Source: Rubripirellula reticaptiva
GTDB taxonomy: Bacteria; Planctomycetota; Planctomycetia; Pirellulales; Pirellulaceae
DNA: 64,000 nucleotides
Assembly: GCF_007860175.1 (NCBI RefSeq)
Contig: NZ_SJPX01000004.1
Coordinates: 124,001 to 188,000 of the forward strand
Direction of reading: 5' to 3'
The translations under genes were made by a program, and so were the position numbers. Positions 1 through 10,013 of this stretch are shown here, piece by piece. Every line of letters begins with the position of its first letter. The first letter of the stretch is position 1. The notes below the pieces were generated by a model. The model saw nothing but the letters and a program-made list of their open reading frames with translations. It was not told the DNA's origin and ran no database searches.

Positions 1-98
1 ACGGCGGGCAACAAGAGCCCAACCAGAACGCCGATGATCGCGATCACGACCAGCAACTCGACCAGTGTGAACGCAGATCTGTCTCGGGACAATTTCAT
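1..98 (-). CDS. DUF1559 family prepilin-like protein, N-terminal fragment
   Basis: Only the first 32 or so codons lie in the window; the rest continues past base 1. The start ATG reads from base 98, with an AGGTGG ribosome-binding sequence a few bases upstream. The visible peptide begins [10 protein letters not shown] and runs into the type IV prepilin-like methylation segment [18 protein letters not shown], then a hydrophobic helix ending in LLLPAV. This is the standard N-terminus of the planctomycete DUF1559 family, seen complete twice more in this window. Family members are thought to be pseudopilin-like secreted or envelope proteins of unknown role. Confidence 0.9.
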   Translation of the reverse strand, partial: MKLSRDRSAFTLVELLVVIAIIGVLVGLLLPA

Positions 99-218
99 AG
101 ATACCACCTATCAAGAATTGAGGAATGGGCGGTAATGCCGCCTAGTGACCCAATAGTAGGCCGATGGCTGCCCTCACACCTTAACGAAAGGGCCGGTGAT
201 TAGCATTATCGTGCCAAC

Positions 219-1814
219 TTAGATGGCAATGTCCGCTTGGTCCGACTCCGGCGCTGACTCGAGTGCCACCTTCGAGTCTCGGCCAGCCAATTCGTGGTTC
301 AGAATCTCTAGCAGCGTTTGCAGAAACACCACCACCATTGGGCCAACCAAGATCCCAATCGGGCCGAATACCGTTACGCCACCCAAGACACTCAGCAGTG
401 CAAAAAGCGGGTGGAGCGTCGAGCGGCCGTGCAGCACGTACATCTTGATCACATTGTCGATCGATGACACGATCGCCGCGCCGTAGATTGCCAAAATAAT
501 CGCGGCGGTCCAGCGTTGGTCAACAGCGCCCAAGTAGATGGCACACGGAACCCACACCGAAGCGGCACCTAGAAACGGAACCAGTGCCATCAAAGAAGTG
601 ATCAGAAACAACAAGATGATCGATTCGAATCCGCAAAACCAAAATGCGATCGCTGATAAGACGCCCTGAACCAACGCGCTCAACACGCTCGCCAATACGA
701 CTGCACGACTGGTCCGATCGAATTCCATCAATAGTCGTTCTTCGTAGGCATCGTCCAGTGGGCTTAGCCGCATCAAGGTTTGGATCATCGCCGGCCCGTC
801 GATCAGAAAGAAGTAAACCGCGATCACCAGCACGGCTAATCCAACCAGGATCTGAATCAGGTAACTGCCCGTCGCGCTGGTCAAGCTGACAAAGCGAGGC
901 TGCAGAGTTTCGCGAATTCGCGATGAGAGGTTCTTCAAGTCTTCGGCACTCGGGTTGGCCAGCAATCGCATTTGGCTAGTGAAAGTGCCGCCCAGTTTGG
1001 CTCGCATCCAACTGCGAATCGCTGCCGACGCATTCAGGCTCTGTTGGTGGAATGTTTCCTCGGCGTCCAATTGATCAACCACGCCCTCCTCGGCCGGGCT
1101 AAGTTGCCTCTTGACCGATGCCTTTAGTTCTTCGAGTCTCTCTTTTGCGCTGTCGGCGAACGCGTCTGCGGTAACTGGTCCTTCGACTTCTGTCTGCAGA
1201 AAATCGACCAACGTGAACGCTTCCTGAATGTTCAGAAGCACCGCTTCCGATTCGTCGGCCGTGTCCAGCGAATCGCTCAGTTCATCCAGACGCCTGAATT
1301 GCTCGGCATGTGGCAGCGAGATCCCCAACTGGTCGCGGCCACGATCCAAGGCCTTCTTCAAGTCTTGGAAATTCACTTGGCTCACCATGGCGGTGAATTG
1401 GCTGGTGGCGACCGAGATGATCAAAATCAGCGGCATCAACACGACGGCCAGCACCAAAGTCGTCGTCGCCAAAGCCGAAACGCGAGGACGACGCCCTGTC
1501 TTTATCAGGATCCACTGGTGAACCGGACGAAAGATCACGACCAGCAGTGCAGCTAGGAACAGAGGGACAAAGAATCCTGCCATCACTTTGTAGAACAACG
1601 CACCGACCGCTATGATCCCCAGGATCAGCATCACGACCGACAGAATTCGCGACAGCGACGGAAGCTGGTCAATCAGCTTCAACGAGTTCGGGACGCTGTC
1701 CGATTCGGTGGTCGTGTTCGAACCCAGCGTTGGGGGTGGCGACGGTGCGGTTTGAGGTGCCGTTGCTTCGGGGGGACTTGCTTCGGGCGATTTCTTGCGT
1801 CGTCGGTTGGTCAT
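219..1814 (-). CDS. AI-2E family transporter (UPF0118/DUF20 permease)
   Basis: A 531-aa membrane protein. Residues 1-45 are a Pro/Thr/Ser-rich cytoplasmic tail. A hydrophobic pair follows (about 57-100), then another helix (about 112-135), a long soluble stretch (about 140-315) and a cluster of C-terminal helices with segments such as LIQILVGLAVLVIAVYFFLI and VFGPIGILVGPMVVVFLQTL. The terminal FGPIGILVGP motif is typical of the AI-2E exporter family (YdiK/PerM type). Substrates of most members are unknown, so transport of autoinducer-2 should not be assumed. The soluble loop is longer than in short members. The gene is divergent from the next one, with 138 bases between them. Confidence 0.85.
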   Translation of the reverse strand: MTNRRRKKSPEASPPEATAPQTAPSPPPTLGSNTTTESDSVPNSLKLIDQLPSLSRILSVVMLILGIIAVGALFYKVMAGFFVPLFLAALLVVIFRPVHQWILIKTGRRPRVSALATTTLVLAVVLMPLILIISVATSQFTAMVSQVNFQDLKKALDRGRDQLGISLPHAEQFRRLDELSDSLDTADESEAVLLNIQEAFTLVDFLQTEVEGPVTADAFADSAKERLEELKASVKRQLSPAEEGVVDQLDAEETFHQQSLNASAAIRSWMRAKLGGTFTSQMRLLANPSAEDLKNLSSRIRETLQPRFVSLTSATGSYLIQILVGLAVLVIAVYFFLIDGPAMIQTLMRLSPLDDAYEERLLMEFDRTSRAVVLASVLSALVQGVLSAIAFWFCGFESIILLFLITSLMALVPFLGAASVWVPCAIYLGAVDQRWTAAIILAIYGAAIVSSIDNVIKMYVLHGRSTLHPLFALLSVLGGVTVFGPIGILVGPMVVVFLQTLLEILNHELAGRDSKVALESAPESDQADIAI

Positions 1815-1952
1815 CGGGGCGAACTCTGGACGGAAGAAACGGGGCCGAGGAAGTAGGATGGATTCGCAGGGATTGTGGCGGATCGGCCCGTATTTGACCA
1901 GCCTTTGTCGTCCTGCTGACGGCCAACCGAATTTCTTGTCGAGGAATCAGAA

Positions 1953-3110
1953 TTGACTGCCGATCCAGATCTACTTTCTGACGATTCCGTCCCTCGCCGC
2001 TCCGGTGCGTCGATTGGGATTCGCTTGGCCAAGCTGGTCATTTCAATCGTCGTGGTCGTGGGGCTTTGCCTAGCCGGAAAGTCAGCGATCAAACAGTGGC
2101 AGGCTGAAACGGGAAAGATCGAAACGCAAATCGAGGCTCTCGGCAACGAATTGGCAGCCGCCGGTGAAAAAGGCGAAGCGACCTCCGGTGACCACCGCGA
2201 AGCGATCTTGAACGAGCAAGCGGTACTGCGGTCCGCACTGCCCTACCCTGAAAATTTACATTGGTCGCGAATGGCGATTGCTGCCGTTTTGTATGCGATC
2301 GGTTTGTTGCCTTCGGCAATGCTGCTGCGGCGAGCGGTCGTTTCGTTCGGCGGTTGTCCCCGGTGGTCCACCGCCATCGCGGCCCAAACGATCGGTCATG
2401 TCGGTAAGTATGTGCCGGGCAAGGCGATGGTGTTGGTGCTGCGCGGTGGCGTGTTAGCACGCGACGGCGTCAAGCCGATGACTTCCGCGATCAGTGTCTT
2501 CTTAGAAACGTTCTTGATGATGGCCGTCGGCGCGGTGGTCGCCGCGATCGCGACCGCTGGTTTGCCGGTGCCGACTTGGATTACAGTTGCTGCCGTCGCG
2601 ATGGGCGTGGCCGCAGGTGGGCCGACGTTGCCGCCGATCTTGCGATTTGTGGCCGCGAAAGTGACCAGGGCGGATCCCGCGACGTTGGCGGCCGACATCG
2701 ATTGGCGGTTGTTCTTTGCCGGTTGGGCGTGGTCGTTGTTGTCTTGGCTTTTCATTGGCGCTTCGTTCACCGTGTTGATCACCGCCGTTCCGTCGGCCGA
2801 TCCGTTGCCGCCGATCGCGACGCTGTATCCGATCGCAACCGCAGCGATCTGTTTGGCGATGGTGATCGGTTTCGCCTCGCTATTGCCGGGCGGCGCGGGC
2901 GTGCGAGAGCTGGTGCTGACGTCGGTGCTGGGAATTGCGATCGGAACGGCTCACGGGCTGCTCGCAGCGATCGCCGCCCGACTGATGTTTATCGCTGTCG
3001 AAGCGGTGCTGGCCGGTTTGTGCTGGGTTTATCTGCGTCTGGATCCCAGCGGTTTTAAGCCGGAAAATGACGATCGGCGAGTTTCGATTGAGGCCGGGAT
3101 CAAAACTTGA
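1953..3110 (+). CDS. Lysylphosphatidylglycerol synthase-type / UPF0104 integral membrane protein
   Basis: A 385-aa polytopic membrane protein. The chosen start is TTG at 1953, supported by GAGG eight bases upstream; no ATG fits as well. One helix near residues 25-45 precedes a short coiled, charged stretch (about 48-85) and then a multi-helix region from about 105 to 365. The motifs GHVGKYVPGKA and LLPGGAGVRELVLTSVLG match the flippase-like LPG_synthase_TM family (PF03706: MprF N-terminal half, YbhN). There is no aminoacyl-transferase domain, so this is a stand-alone membrane half, possibly a lipid or glycan flippase. That role is an inference from the family. Confidence 0.8.
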   Translation: MTADPDLLSDDSVPRRSGASIGIRLAKLVISIVVVVGLCLAGKSAIKQWQAETGKIETQIEALGNELAAAGEKGEATSGDHREAILNEQAVLRSALPYPENLHWSRMAIAAVLYAIGLLPSAMLLRRAVVSFGGCPRWSTAIAAQTIGHVGKYVPGKAMVLVLRGGVLARDGVKPMTSAISVFLETFLMMAVGAVVAAIATAGLPVPTWITVAAVAMGVAAGGPTLPPILRFVAAKVTRADPATLAADIDWRLFFAGWAWSLLSWLFIGASFTVLITAVPSADPLPPIATLYPIATAAICLAMVIGFASLLPGGAGVRELVLTSVLGIAIGTAHGLLAAIAARLMFIAVEAVLAGLCWVYLRLDPSGFKPENDDRRVSIEAGIKT

Positions 3111-3188
3111 TCGTTATTTCCTGCAAGCTGAACTGCGCGCCTCTATAATCGCATTTCGCCCGTATTCGAAATGAGCCGTTGTGTTTGA

Positions 3189-4781
3189 ATGTTTGACGAT
3201 CTGAGCCCCGAACCGTTCGACGCCCGTGGCCGTGATGAGGGTTCGATGTCAAACGATGAAATACGGCGGATGCTCGAATTGCAGCTCGCCAAAATTCGCG
3301 GCGAAGCCTCTGCCGCACGTTTGGAGGCCAGAGCTGCCGAAATTGAGTTGATGATTCAGCGTTTACGCCAGAATCAACCTACCGGCGACGCGTCGGTTCC
3401 GGCCGCAGCACCGGCGTCAATTCGCCGGATTGATTCACCCGATTTGCAAGTTTCCACGCCTCGGCGGTTTGAGAGCTGGAACGCCGTCCGCGCGGCACGT
3501 GGCCAGTCGATCGCATCGGCAATGTCGCACTCTGCGGGGTCGCTGCAGTCGGATTCACCAATCGTCCCCGCGGCTAGCGATGTTGTCACTCCGCCGGTTC
3601 TGCCATCGCCGCCCAGAGACAAACGCGAACCTAACCGACAGCCTGAATCGAGCTCGCCAATCGTTCGATACGATGCGGGTTCGGCCAGCGTCCGCCGGCC
3701 GCGGTTCTTGGCCAGCGATCAAGACGAGGTTGAAACCAACGTCGATGATCAGCCCGCCGAGTTGCCATTCGTGGTCGATGCCGAGTCGCGGCCAGCACTC
3801 GGTGCATCGCTCGACGCGTCCCCCGTCTTAATCGAAGAAGACGATGACGACGCTCGGGAGGACGAGACACAGCGTCGTCGGCCGGCCGCGTTTCTGGTCA
3901 GTGCCGTGGTTCATGTCGTCGTATTGATTCTGCTAGCTGGTATCGGATTTTCGACTCACGTTCCCAAAGACCAAGTCGCGTTATCTGCATCAGCCGCGTC
4001 GGCCAATGAAGAGAGTGTCGAGACATTCGAAATCAAAACCAGTGAGTCGATGCCAGAGGTGGAAGTCACCGAACCGGTGCCAAGCGAAACCGAATATGAA
4101 CTGAGCCCGATCGGCGAACTAGCGGCCACCAAGTTCTCGCCCAATGCGCCGGCCGCACCACCGACTGCGATGGCGGCCGTCATGTCTAGCAGTTCCACCA
4201 GTGCTGCGTCGGCGATGTCGATGAAGTCGGTGTCGAACAAGAAGATGGAGTTTTGTGGCGTCGAAGGTGGCGGCAATCACTTTGTTTACCTGGTCGACAG
4301 TTCGGGCAGCATGGGCGACGGTTTTGAATCGGCCCGAGCGGCACTGCTCGCATCGATTGACCTGTTGACGCCCGAGCAGCGGTTTTACGTCGTGTTCTTC
4401 GATGCCAACCCGGATTACATGCGGCTAAGTAACGCCAATCAAGACGAGCCTCGCAGCGTCTTTGCGACGGCCGAAAACAAGGCTGCGCTGAGACGTTGGG
4501 CGATGCGAATCACCGAGGATCGCGGCAAGGCTCCCTACGACCCGCTGCGTTTTGCGCTGAAGCTTCGCCCCGACGTGATCTTCTTGCTGTCGGATGGCGA
4601 ATTCCCGCAAGGCATCGAAGACTTGCTAAAGGAAGAAAACAAAGTCACCAATCTTTTCGGCGAAAGCAACCCGATCAGTATCGTTCACACGATTGCCTAT
4701 TACAGCGAAGTGGGTGAAAGTCGGATGCAGCGAATCGCCAAACAGAACCAAGGTCAGTACCGATACGTGCCGAAGCCCTAA
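3189..4781 (+). CDS. Membrane-anchored von Willebrand factor A-like protein
   Basis: A 530-aa protein. Residues 20-70 are charged and probably coiled. A low-complexity Pro/Ser linker and an acidic stretch (about 218-225) follow. One transmembrane helix sits around 232-255 (AAFLVSAVVHVVVLILLAGI), then a Ser/Ala-rich linker, and a C-terminal vWA-like domain from about 352. Its MIDAS-type motif DSSGSMG and LLSDGEFPQG are visible. The order cytoplasmic tail, one helix, linker, vWA recalls TonB-like anchoring. An alternative ATG at 3246 has GAGGG just upstream and would remove 19 residues. Function unknown. Confidence 0.75.
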   Translation: MFDDLSPEPFDARGRDEGSMSNDEIRRMLELQLAKIRGEASAARLEARAAEIELMIQRLRQNQPTGDASVPAAAPASIRRIDSPDLQVSTPRRFESWNAVRAARGQSIASAMSHSAGSLQSDSPIVPAASDVVTPPVLPSPPRDKREPNRQPESSSPIVRYDAGSASVRRPRFLASDQDEVETNVDDQPAELPFVVDAESRPALGASLDASPVLIEEDDDDAREDETQRRRPAAFLVSAVVHVVVLILLAGIGFSTHVPKDQVALSASAASANEESVETFEIKTSESMPEVEVTEPVPSETEYELSPIGELAATKFSPNAPAAPPTAMAAVMSSSSTSAASAMSMKSVSNKKMEFCGVEGGGNHFVYLVDSSGSMGDGFESARAALLASIDLLTPEQRFYVVFFDANPDYMRLSNANQDEPRSVFATAENKAALRRWAMRITEDRGKAPYDPLRFALKLRPDVIFLLSDGEFPQGIEDLLKEENKVTNLFGESNPISIVHTIAYYSEVGESRMQRIAKQNQGQYRYVPKP

Positions 4782-4907
4782 CGCGAGGCTCTGTGCGCGA
4801 ACGTTCAAACGCTGCAAGTCTTTAAAAGGTGGCCGGTTGGCTGGTCGGGATCCATCGGCTTACGATTGGCCCCTTCGAAACCCAAAGCGAATTGGCAAAG
4901 ACACATC

Positions 4908-5381
4908 ATGAAAGCGGCCACCGTCAGCGAGTTAAAGAAAGCTTTGGTTCGTCTGGATCATGACGATCTGTTAGACGCTTGTTTGCGTTTGGCCAAGTTC
5001 AAAGTCGACAATAAAGAACTGTTGACGTACCTGCTGATGAAGTCGGCTGACGAGCAAGCGTACGCCCGCGAAGTCTGTGATGACATCGACGAACAGATTC
5101 CGCCAGCTAGATCCATTCACAAAAAAACGATGCGCAAGATCGTGCGCTCGATGGAAAAGTGTTTGCGTTATTCGGGCGACAAAGAAACCGAGTTGCATGT
5201 GCGAATCCATTTCTGTCGTGAATTCGTCGACCGTGGGATTCGATTCGGCAATTGCCGCGTCAGCGCCAACATGTATGCGGCGCAGATGAAGAAGATCGAG
5301 AAAGCGATCGACAAAGTTCATCCCGACCTGCAGTTTGACTTTCGTCATGAAATGCAGGGACTCGAATCGTTGCTGCGTTAG
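4908..5381 (+). CDS. Conserved hypothetical protein, helical
   Basis: A 157-aa protein from the ATG at 4908 (MKAATVSELKKAL). The reading frame is open from a TTG at 4866, but that adds an unlikely 14-residue extension. It is soluble, rich in Lys, Arg, Asp and Leu, and looks wholly alpha-helical, with no signal peptide or membrane segment. I do not recognise the family. It is co-directional with the vWA gene, 126 bases downstream, and converges with the DAHP synthase gene only three bases past its stop. Confidence 0.6.
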   Translation: MKAATVSELKKALVRLDHDDLLDACLRLAKFKVDNKELLTYLLMKSADEQAYAREVCDDIDEQIPPARSIHKKTMRKIVRSMEKCLRYSGDKETELHVRIHFCREFVDRGIRFGNCRVSANMYAAQMKKIEKAIDKVHPDLQFDFRHEMQGLESLLR

Positions 5382-5384
5382 CAA

Positions 5385-6452
5385 TCATTTGGTCCGGCGA
5401 GCGACGACCGCGTCACTGAGGTCTTGCAGGATGACGACTGTTTCGTCCCATCCGATGCAGGCGTCGGTGACACTCTTGCCGCGAACGAGTTCTGCGTCGC
5501 TAAGTGACTGGTTGCCTTCGACCAAATTGCTTTCCACCATCACACCCATGATGCGGTAATCGCCATCTGCAACTTGGCTGCAAACATCGCGGCACACGTA
5601 ATGCTGGCGAGTGTGTTTCTTGCAACTGTTGGCGTGTGACGTGTCGATCATGATTCGCGGCTTAAGATTCGCTTTTTCCAGCATTTGGGATGCTGCATCA
5701 ATGCTGGCGGCGTCGTAATTGGTGTGCGTGCCGCCTCGCATGATGACGTGGCAATCACTGTTTCCGGTGGTCGCAAAAATGGCCGACGTGCCTTCTTTGG
5801 TGACCGACAAGAAATGGTGCGGACGCTGAGCTGAACAGATCGCGTCGACGGCGATTTGAACGTTACCGCTGGTTCCATTCTTGAATCCGACGGGACAAGA
5901 CAGTCCCGACGCCAGTTCCCGGTGCCCTTGGCTCTCGGTCGTGCGAGCACCGATCGCGCCCCATCCGACCAAGTCAGCGATGTATTGGGGGCTGATCAGG
6001 TCCAAAAACTCGGTTCCGGTCGGCAAACCCATCCGATTGATATCCCTCAGCAGGCCTCGCGCGGTGCGAAGTCCGCGATTGATTTCGAAGCTGTCGTCGA
6101 GGCCAGGGTCGTTGATCAATCCCTTCCAGCCGACCGTGGTTCGAGGCTTTTCGAAGTAAACCCGCATGACGATCAGCAGTTCACCCTGATGCTTTTTCTG
6201 TTCCGCAGCCAGCAAACCAGCGTATTCCATCGCCGCTTCGGGGTCGTGGATCGAGCAGGGGCCGACAACGACGACCAAGCGATCGTCTTCTTCGCCAAGG
6301 ACTTTCTGGATTCCACCGCGAGCCTTGGCGACGGTTTCGGCGACTTCCGCTTCAACCGGAATCTCGGCCATCAGCTCCATCGGAGGCATCAGCGGTTTCA
6401 TAGCCCGAATACGTAGGTCATCGGTCGTCGCAGTGGGGGGGGGAGTGGTCAT
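5385..6452 (-). CDS. aroG: 3-deoxy-7-phosphoheptulonate synthase (class I DAHP synthase)
   Basis: A 355-aa enzyme for the first step of the shikimate pathway, condensing phosphoenolpyruvate and erythrose 4-phosphate into DAHP in the cytoplasm. The AroF/G/H signatures are all present: VVGPCSIHD (about residues 55-63), MRVYFEKPRTT (about 91-101), the GARTTESQGHRELASG stretch (about 166-181) with the downstream FKNGTSGN, and IMRGGTHTNYD (about 238-248). Length is normal for the family. The symbol is by family only; the feedback specificity (Phe, Tyr or Trp) cannot be read. Neighbours are unrelated. A hairpin lies about 90 bases upstream. Confidence 0.95.
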   Translation of the reverse strand: MTTPPPTATTDDLRIRAMKPLMPPMELMAEIPVEAEVAETVAKARGGIQKVLGEEDDRLVVVVGPCSIHDPEAAMEYAGLLAAEQKKHQGELLIVMRVYFEKPRTTVGWKGLINDPGLDDSFEINRGLRTARGLLRDINRMGLPTGTEFLDLISPQYIADLVGWGAIGARTTESQGHRELASGLSCPVGFKNGTSGNVQIAVDAICSAQRPHHFLSVTKEGTSAIFATTGNSDCHVIMRGGTHTNYDAASIDAASQMLEKANLKPRIMIDTSHANSCKKHTRQHYVCRDVCSQVADGDYRIMGVMVESNLVEGNQSLSDAELVRGKSVTDACIGWDETVVILQDLSDAVVARRTK

Positions 6453-6539
6453 CGCGGGGCCTGGTTGGCTTTGGAGTCGAATTCTGTCCTTCGACTATCG
6501 TTGATGATCGAAAAAGATCAATCGGGGTTCGGATTGCGA

Positions 6540-6581
6540 GTTGCGTTTTCGGCCCCCAGAACACCCGAAAACGCGAGCAAC
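6540..6581. other. Imperfect hairpin in the gap between aroG and the TPR lipoprotein gene (6453-6941)
   Basis: GTTGCGTTTTCGG at 6540-6552 pairs with CCGAAAACGC at 6565-6574, and after a GA bulge with GCAAC at 6577-6581. It lies between two divergently read genes, so a plain terminator role is unlikely. It could be in the 5' leader of aroG. Nothing else is evident in the 489-base gap; the overlapping open frames there lack ribosome-binding sites and coding character. Confidence 0.35.
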
Positions 6582-6941
6582 GACCGAGTTAAGCAGTGAC
6601 GCTCGGCCAGCCACTTTGTCCGCGGGAGTCGCTTTTTTATTCGGAATTGCTCGATTTGCCAGTTCGACGTTCGACGTGGCGACTGTCGCCGGAAGACAAC
6701 TGTGGCTGCGACTCGGTTTTGCCGTTTTCAGGCGAAATTTCGCGGCGCGGCAATTGGCAGCAACCCATTACGAATCCTTGTTTACCGGTTCGTCACGTCG
6801 CCGCGATTCACGTTAGTATTCTGGTACGGCCGGATGCTCTGGCCGTCACATGTTTAGCGCCGCAGTGGATTGCGTGCCAACTTGATATTTGGTTGCGTCA
6901 TATCGTTCGAGCTTCCCATCAATTGGAAAGAGAATTACCTC

Positions 6942-9900
6942 GTGGTTCGTTTAGCCTCTTCGTTGTCGGTCGTGATGGTCACCGTCGTTGCGATCTGCAT
7001 CGTTGGCTGCGGTAGTCAAAGCGAAACGCAAAAGTTGCCAGAGCGGCCGCTGAGAAAGATGAAGTCGTTGTTAAAACGCGGCCTCTACGAACAAGCTTGG
7101 CAGCTTTCGCCAGAAGTTTTGAAACTTCACGGCGACGATGCCGACGTGATCGCTAGCATCGCGCAGTTGGCGTACGAGATTAAGAAACCGGACCAGACCG
7201 CCAAGCTGTTAGCTCAGGCGTGCGAGGCCGAAGCTTATGCGAATCCCTCGCGTGTCCAACAAGCCATGATCGCGTTCGTTGGTGTCGGCCGGCTGCATGA
7301 CGCGATGCAGTTGTTGGAAACAGCCGTCCAGCGAAATCCCGATCAACAGGGAACCCGCCGGCTGCTGTTCGATTTGACGATGGGAACCGAAGAACGGCTG
7401 CGAGGTCTCAATCACGGGCGTGTCTTGGTGCGACAGCGACAGTTTGATTTGGAACTTCTGACGACGCTTAGCAATACTGAAAGGCGGACTTTAGAAGCTG
7501 CTCCCCTGGAAACGATGACGTCGCGAAACGCCGACGATCTTCGGCCATTGGTCGGCAGCGCGAAAACCAAGTTTGACGAAGGCGACTATCAAGCCGCCAT
7601 TGACGAGCTGAAGAAGATCACGGAAAGGCATCCCGACTATGTTCCTGCCCAGTCATTGTTGGGGCGATCCTATGCGGCATCCAATCGGTTCGCTGAACTC
7701 GAAAGGTGGGCGGCCTCACAGCCGCCTGGCACCGAGGCTGCACCTGGTTATTGGATCGCTCTAGGCGACTGGGCTCGTGGCAAAGGAATGATCCAGCCGG
7801 CCATGCGTGCCTACTGGGAAGCAGCCCGTCGTGATCCCGATGCAATGGAATCGTGGTCGAAACTGAGCACGTCGATCGCTCAATTGCGAGACGAAGATTC
7901 GACCGCCGCATCATCCATTTCGGATGATGTCTTCGATGCGATTCAGCGTCGCAATACGCTGCTTAGCAAGTTCAACCAACTGAAGAATCGTTTCGAACGG
8001 ACCGGTAACATTTCGCGAGAAATTGCTGCCGACATCATTCGCATCTTGGTCGATCTAGGACGACTTTGGGAAGCCGAAGCTTGGGCATCGGTGGCCATGT
8101 CATTACCCGAAAACGATGACATACCACTGGCAGAACTGCGAGGTTCGGTCATCCGCCAATTGACCAATGAAACACCGTGGCAGATCGCGACCAACCGCCC
8201 CGAATTGCAGCTCGACCTGACTCGTTTTAGGTTGCCGAGCATCGCCAGAATCAATTCAGATCGGAATGCCGATGTGGCGAAATCGAACGGATCGTCTTCG
8301 CAAATGCCCGGTTCGCAAGCATCTGGGGATGGTGACCTGATCAATCGAGCGTGGCGACTGGAAGACGAGGCGTCGGCGCGAGGTTTGGATTTCTTTGGCC
8401 GTACGAGCGACCATTTGGACCAGGCCGGCATCATGTTGCACGAAACGCTCGGCTGTGGTGGTGGAACAATCGACTTTGATCTGGATGGATGGAGCGATCT
8501 TTATTTGATGGCAGCCGGTGGAAAACCGGGCCAATTGGACTCCGCCGCCAACGCATTAATTCGTAATTATTCCGGACAATTTGGCGAGGTCACGCGCCAG
8601 TCGCAAACCGGACATCGCGGGTTCGGGCAAGGCGTCGCGGTCGGCGATATCAACGAAGATGGGTTCCCCGATTTGCTGTTGCTCAACTACGGTCCCAACG
8701 CCTTGTTGATCAACAACGGTGATGGTTCGTTCAGCGATCGAACCGATCGGTGGAATTTAAACTTTGATGCTGATACACAGATCACTTGGTCCACCAGCGG
8801 CGCGATCGCCGACGTCGATGGTGACGGGTTGTCGGACGTCGTGGTGGTCAATTATTGCGCTGGATTGGAACCATCAATCGAGACTTGTCCGATGGCTGAC
8901 TCCGAGAGTTTTCGTTCGTGTTCGCCGGTAAAGTTTCCTGGTCATGTCGACTGGATTTTGAAAACCCGCGGCGACGGCACGTTCGTCAATCAAACCGAAG
9001 CTTGGTCGATGGCACCCGACGTTGTCGGACGAGGCTTGGGCGTGGTCGTTGGGCAACTTGATTCGACCACGGGCATCGACGTGCTGATCACCAACGACAT
9101 GACCAACAACCATTACTGGTCATGCAGTAAAACGAATTCGGATAAATCGTCGGAAGCGATGACCGAGTTGTTGATGATCGAGTCGGCGATGGTGCGTGGC
9201 GTCGGCGCTGACGATCGATCATTGGCCCAAGGGTCCATGGGGATCGCAACCGGTGACTTTGATCTCGATGGCGATGCGGACTTTTACGTCACCAACTTCG
9301 ACAACGAGTACAACATTCTGCACGAGCAACGAAGCAACGGGATGTGGCAAGACCAGACGTCCAGTCGCGGTTTGGTCAAACCGACCATGCCGTTGGTCGG
9401 TTTTGGAACCGAAGCCATTAATCTTGATAACGACGGCAATTTGGAACTGGTCGTATCGAATGGACACGTTGACCTGTTTTCGCGTGGAGAAGATCGTGCG
9501 TTGTACGCTCAACCGATGCAAATTTTTCAGCGGCTCGAGTCGGGACTTTTTGCGGCAACCGAAACAAGTGTGGCCGGCAATTACCTTCGAAATTCGCACG
9601 TTGGGCGAGCCCTCTGGACGATCGATGCTGATCGCGACGGGCGTATGGATTTGGCCGTGACTCATCAAACCGAGCCGGTTTCGTTGCTAATCAATCGCTG
9701 CGAACCGGCCGGCCATTGGATCGACATTCGATTGAGCGGACGGACGTGTGGCCGCGACGCCATCGGCGCGACTGTCACGGTCGCGTTCGGTGGCCAAACT
9801 CGAACGACCTTCCAATCGGCTGGCGATGGGTACATGTGCAGCAACCAACGAGGCCTGCACGTCGGTTTGGGGCTGGCCGAACCGGAAAGCGGCCCGGTTT

Positions 9901-10013
9901 GCGACGTGACAATCCAGTGGCCCGATGGATCACGCCAAGTGCACCCTGGTTTGGCCGTTGACGCGTCCTATTCGGTAACCGAAATGGACGAAACCGCGTT
10001 CCAACTTCCCTAG
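6942..10013 (+). CDS. Lipoprotein with TPR region and FG-GAP/ASPIC (CRTAC1-like) repeats
   Basis: Starting at the GTG at 6942, preceded by AAAGAGAA, the 1023-aa product opens with a lipoprotein signal peptide whose lipobox is IVGC (Cys23). The upstream TTG at 6870 would bury this signal. Residues about 35-400 are helical TPR-like repeats. From about 470 there are integrin-type FG-GAP/VCBS units with Ca-binding loops such as DFDLDGWSD, DINEDGFPD, DVDGDGLSD and DFDLDGDAD. The C-terminus (about 915-1005, from GHWIDIRLSG to IQWPDGSRQ) is an ASPIC/UnbV domain. Such proteins are common in planctomycetes and are expected on the periplasmic or outer surface. The ligand is unknown. Confidence 0.85.
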   Translation: MVRLASSLSVVMVTVVAICIVGCGSQSETQKLPERPLRKMKSLLKRGLYEQAWQLSPEVLKLHGDDADVIASIAQLAYEIKKPDQTAKLLAQACEAEAYANPSRVQQAMIAFVGVGRLHDAMQLLETAVQRNPDQQGTRRLLFDLTMGTEERLRGLNHGRVLVRQRQFDLELLTTLSNTERRTLEAAPLETMTSRNADDLRPLVGSAKTKFDEGDYQAAIDELKKITERHPDYVPAQSLLGRSYAASNRFAELERWAASQPPGTEAAPGYWIALGDWARGKGMIQPAMRAYWEAARRDPDAMESWSKLSTSIAQLRDEDSTAASSISDDVFDAIQRRNTLLSKFNQLKNRFERTGNISREIAADIIRILVDLGRLWEAEAWASVAMSLPENDDIPLAELRGSVIRQLTNETPWQIATNRPELQLDLTRFRLPSIARINSDRNADVAKSNGSSSQMPGSQASGDGDLINRAWRLEDEASARGLDFFGRTSDHLDQAGIMLHETLGCGGGTIDFDLDGWSDLYLMAAGGKPGQLDSAANALIRNYSGQFGEVTRQSQTGHRGFGQGVAVGDINEDGFPDLLLLNYGPNALLINNGDGSFSDRTDRWNLNFDADTQITWSTSGAIADVDGDGLSDVVVVNYCAGLEPSIETCPMADSESFRSCSPVKFPGHVDWILKTRGDGTFVNQTEAWSMAPDVVGRGLGVVVGQLDSTTGIDVLITNDMTNNHYWSCSKTNSDKSSEAMTELLMIESAMVRGVGADDRSLAQGSMGIATGDFDLDGDADFYVTNFDNEYNILHEQRSNGMWQDQTSSRGLVKPTMPLVGFGTEAINLDNDGNLELVVSNGHVDLFSRGEDRALYAQPMQIFQRLESGLFAATETSVAGNYLRNSHVGRALWTIDADRDGRMDLAVTHQTEPVSLLINRCEPAGHWIDIRLSGRTCGRDAIGATVTVAFGGQTRTTFQSAGDGYMCSNQRGLHVGLGLAEPESGPVCDVTIQWPDGSRQVHPGLAVDASYSVTEMDETAFQLP

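Noticed and set aside
2089-2782. Minus-strand frames inside the UPF0104 gene
   Set aside because: They are shadows of a strongly coding plus-strand gene.
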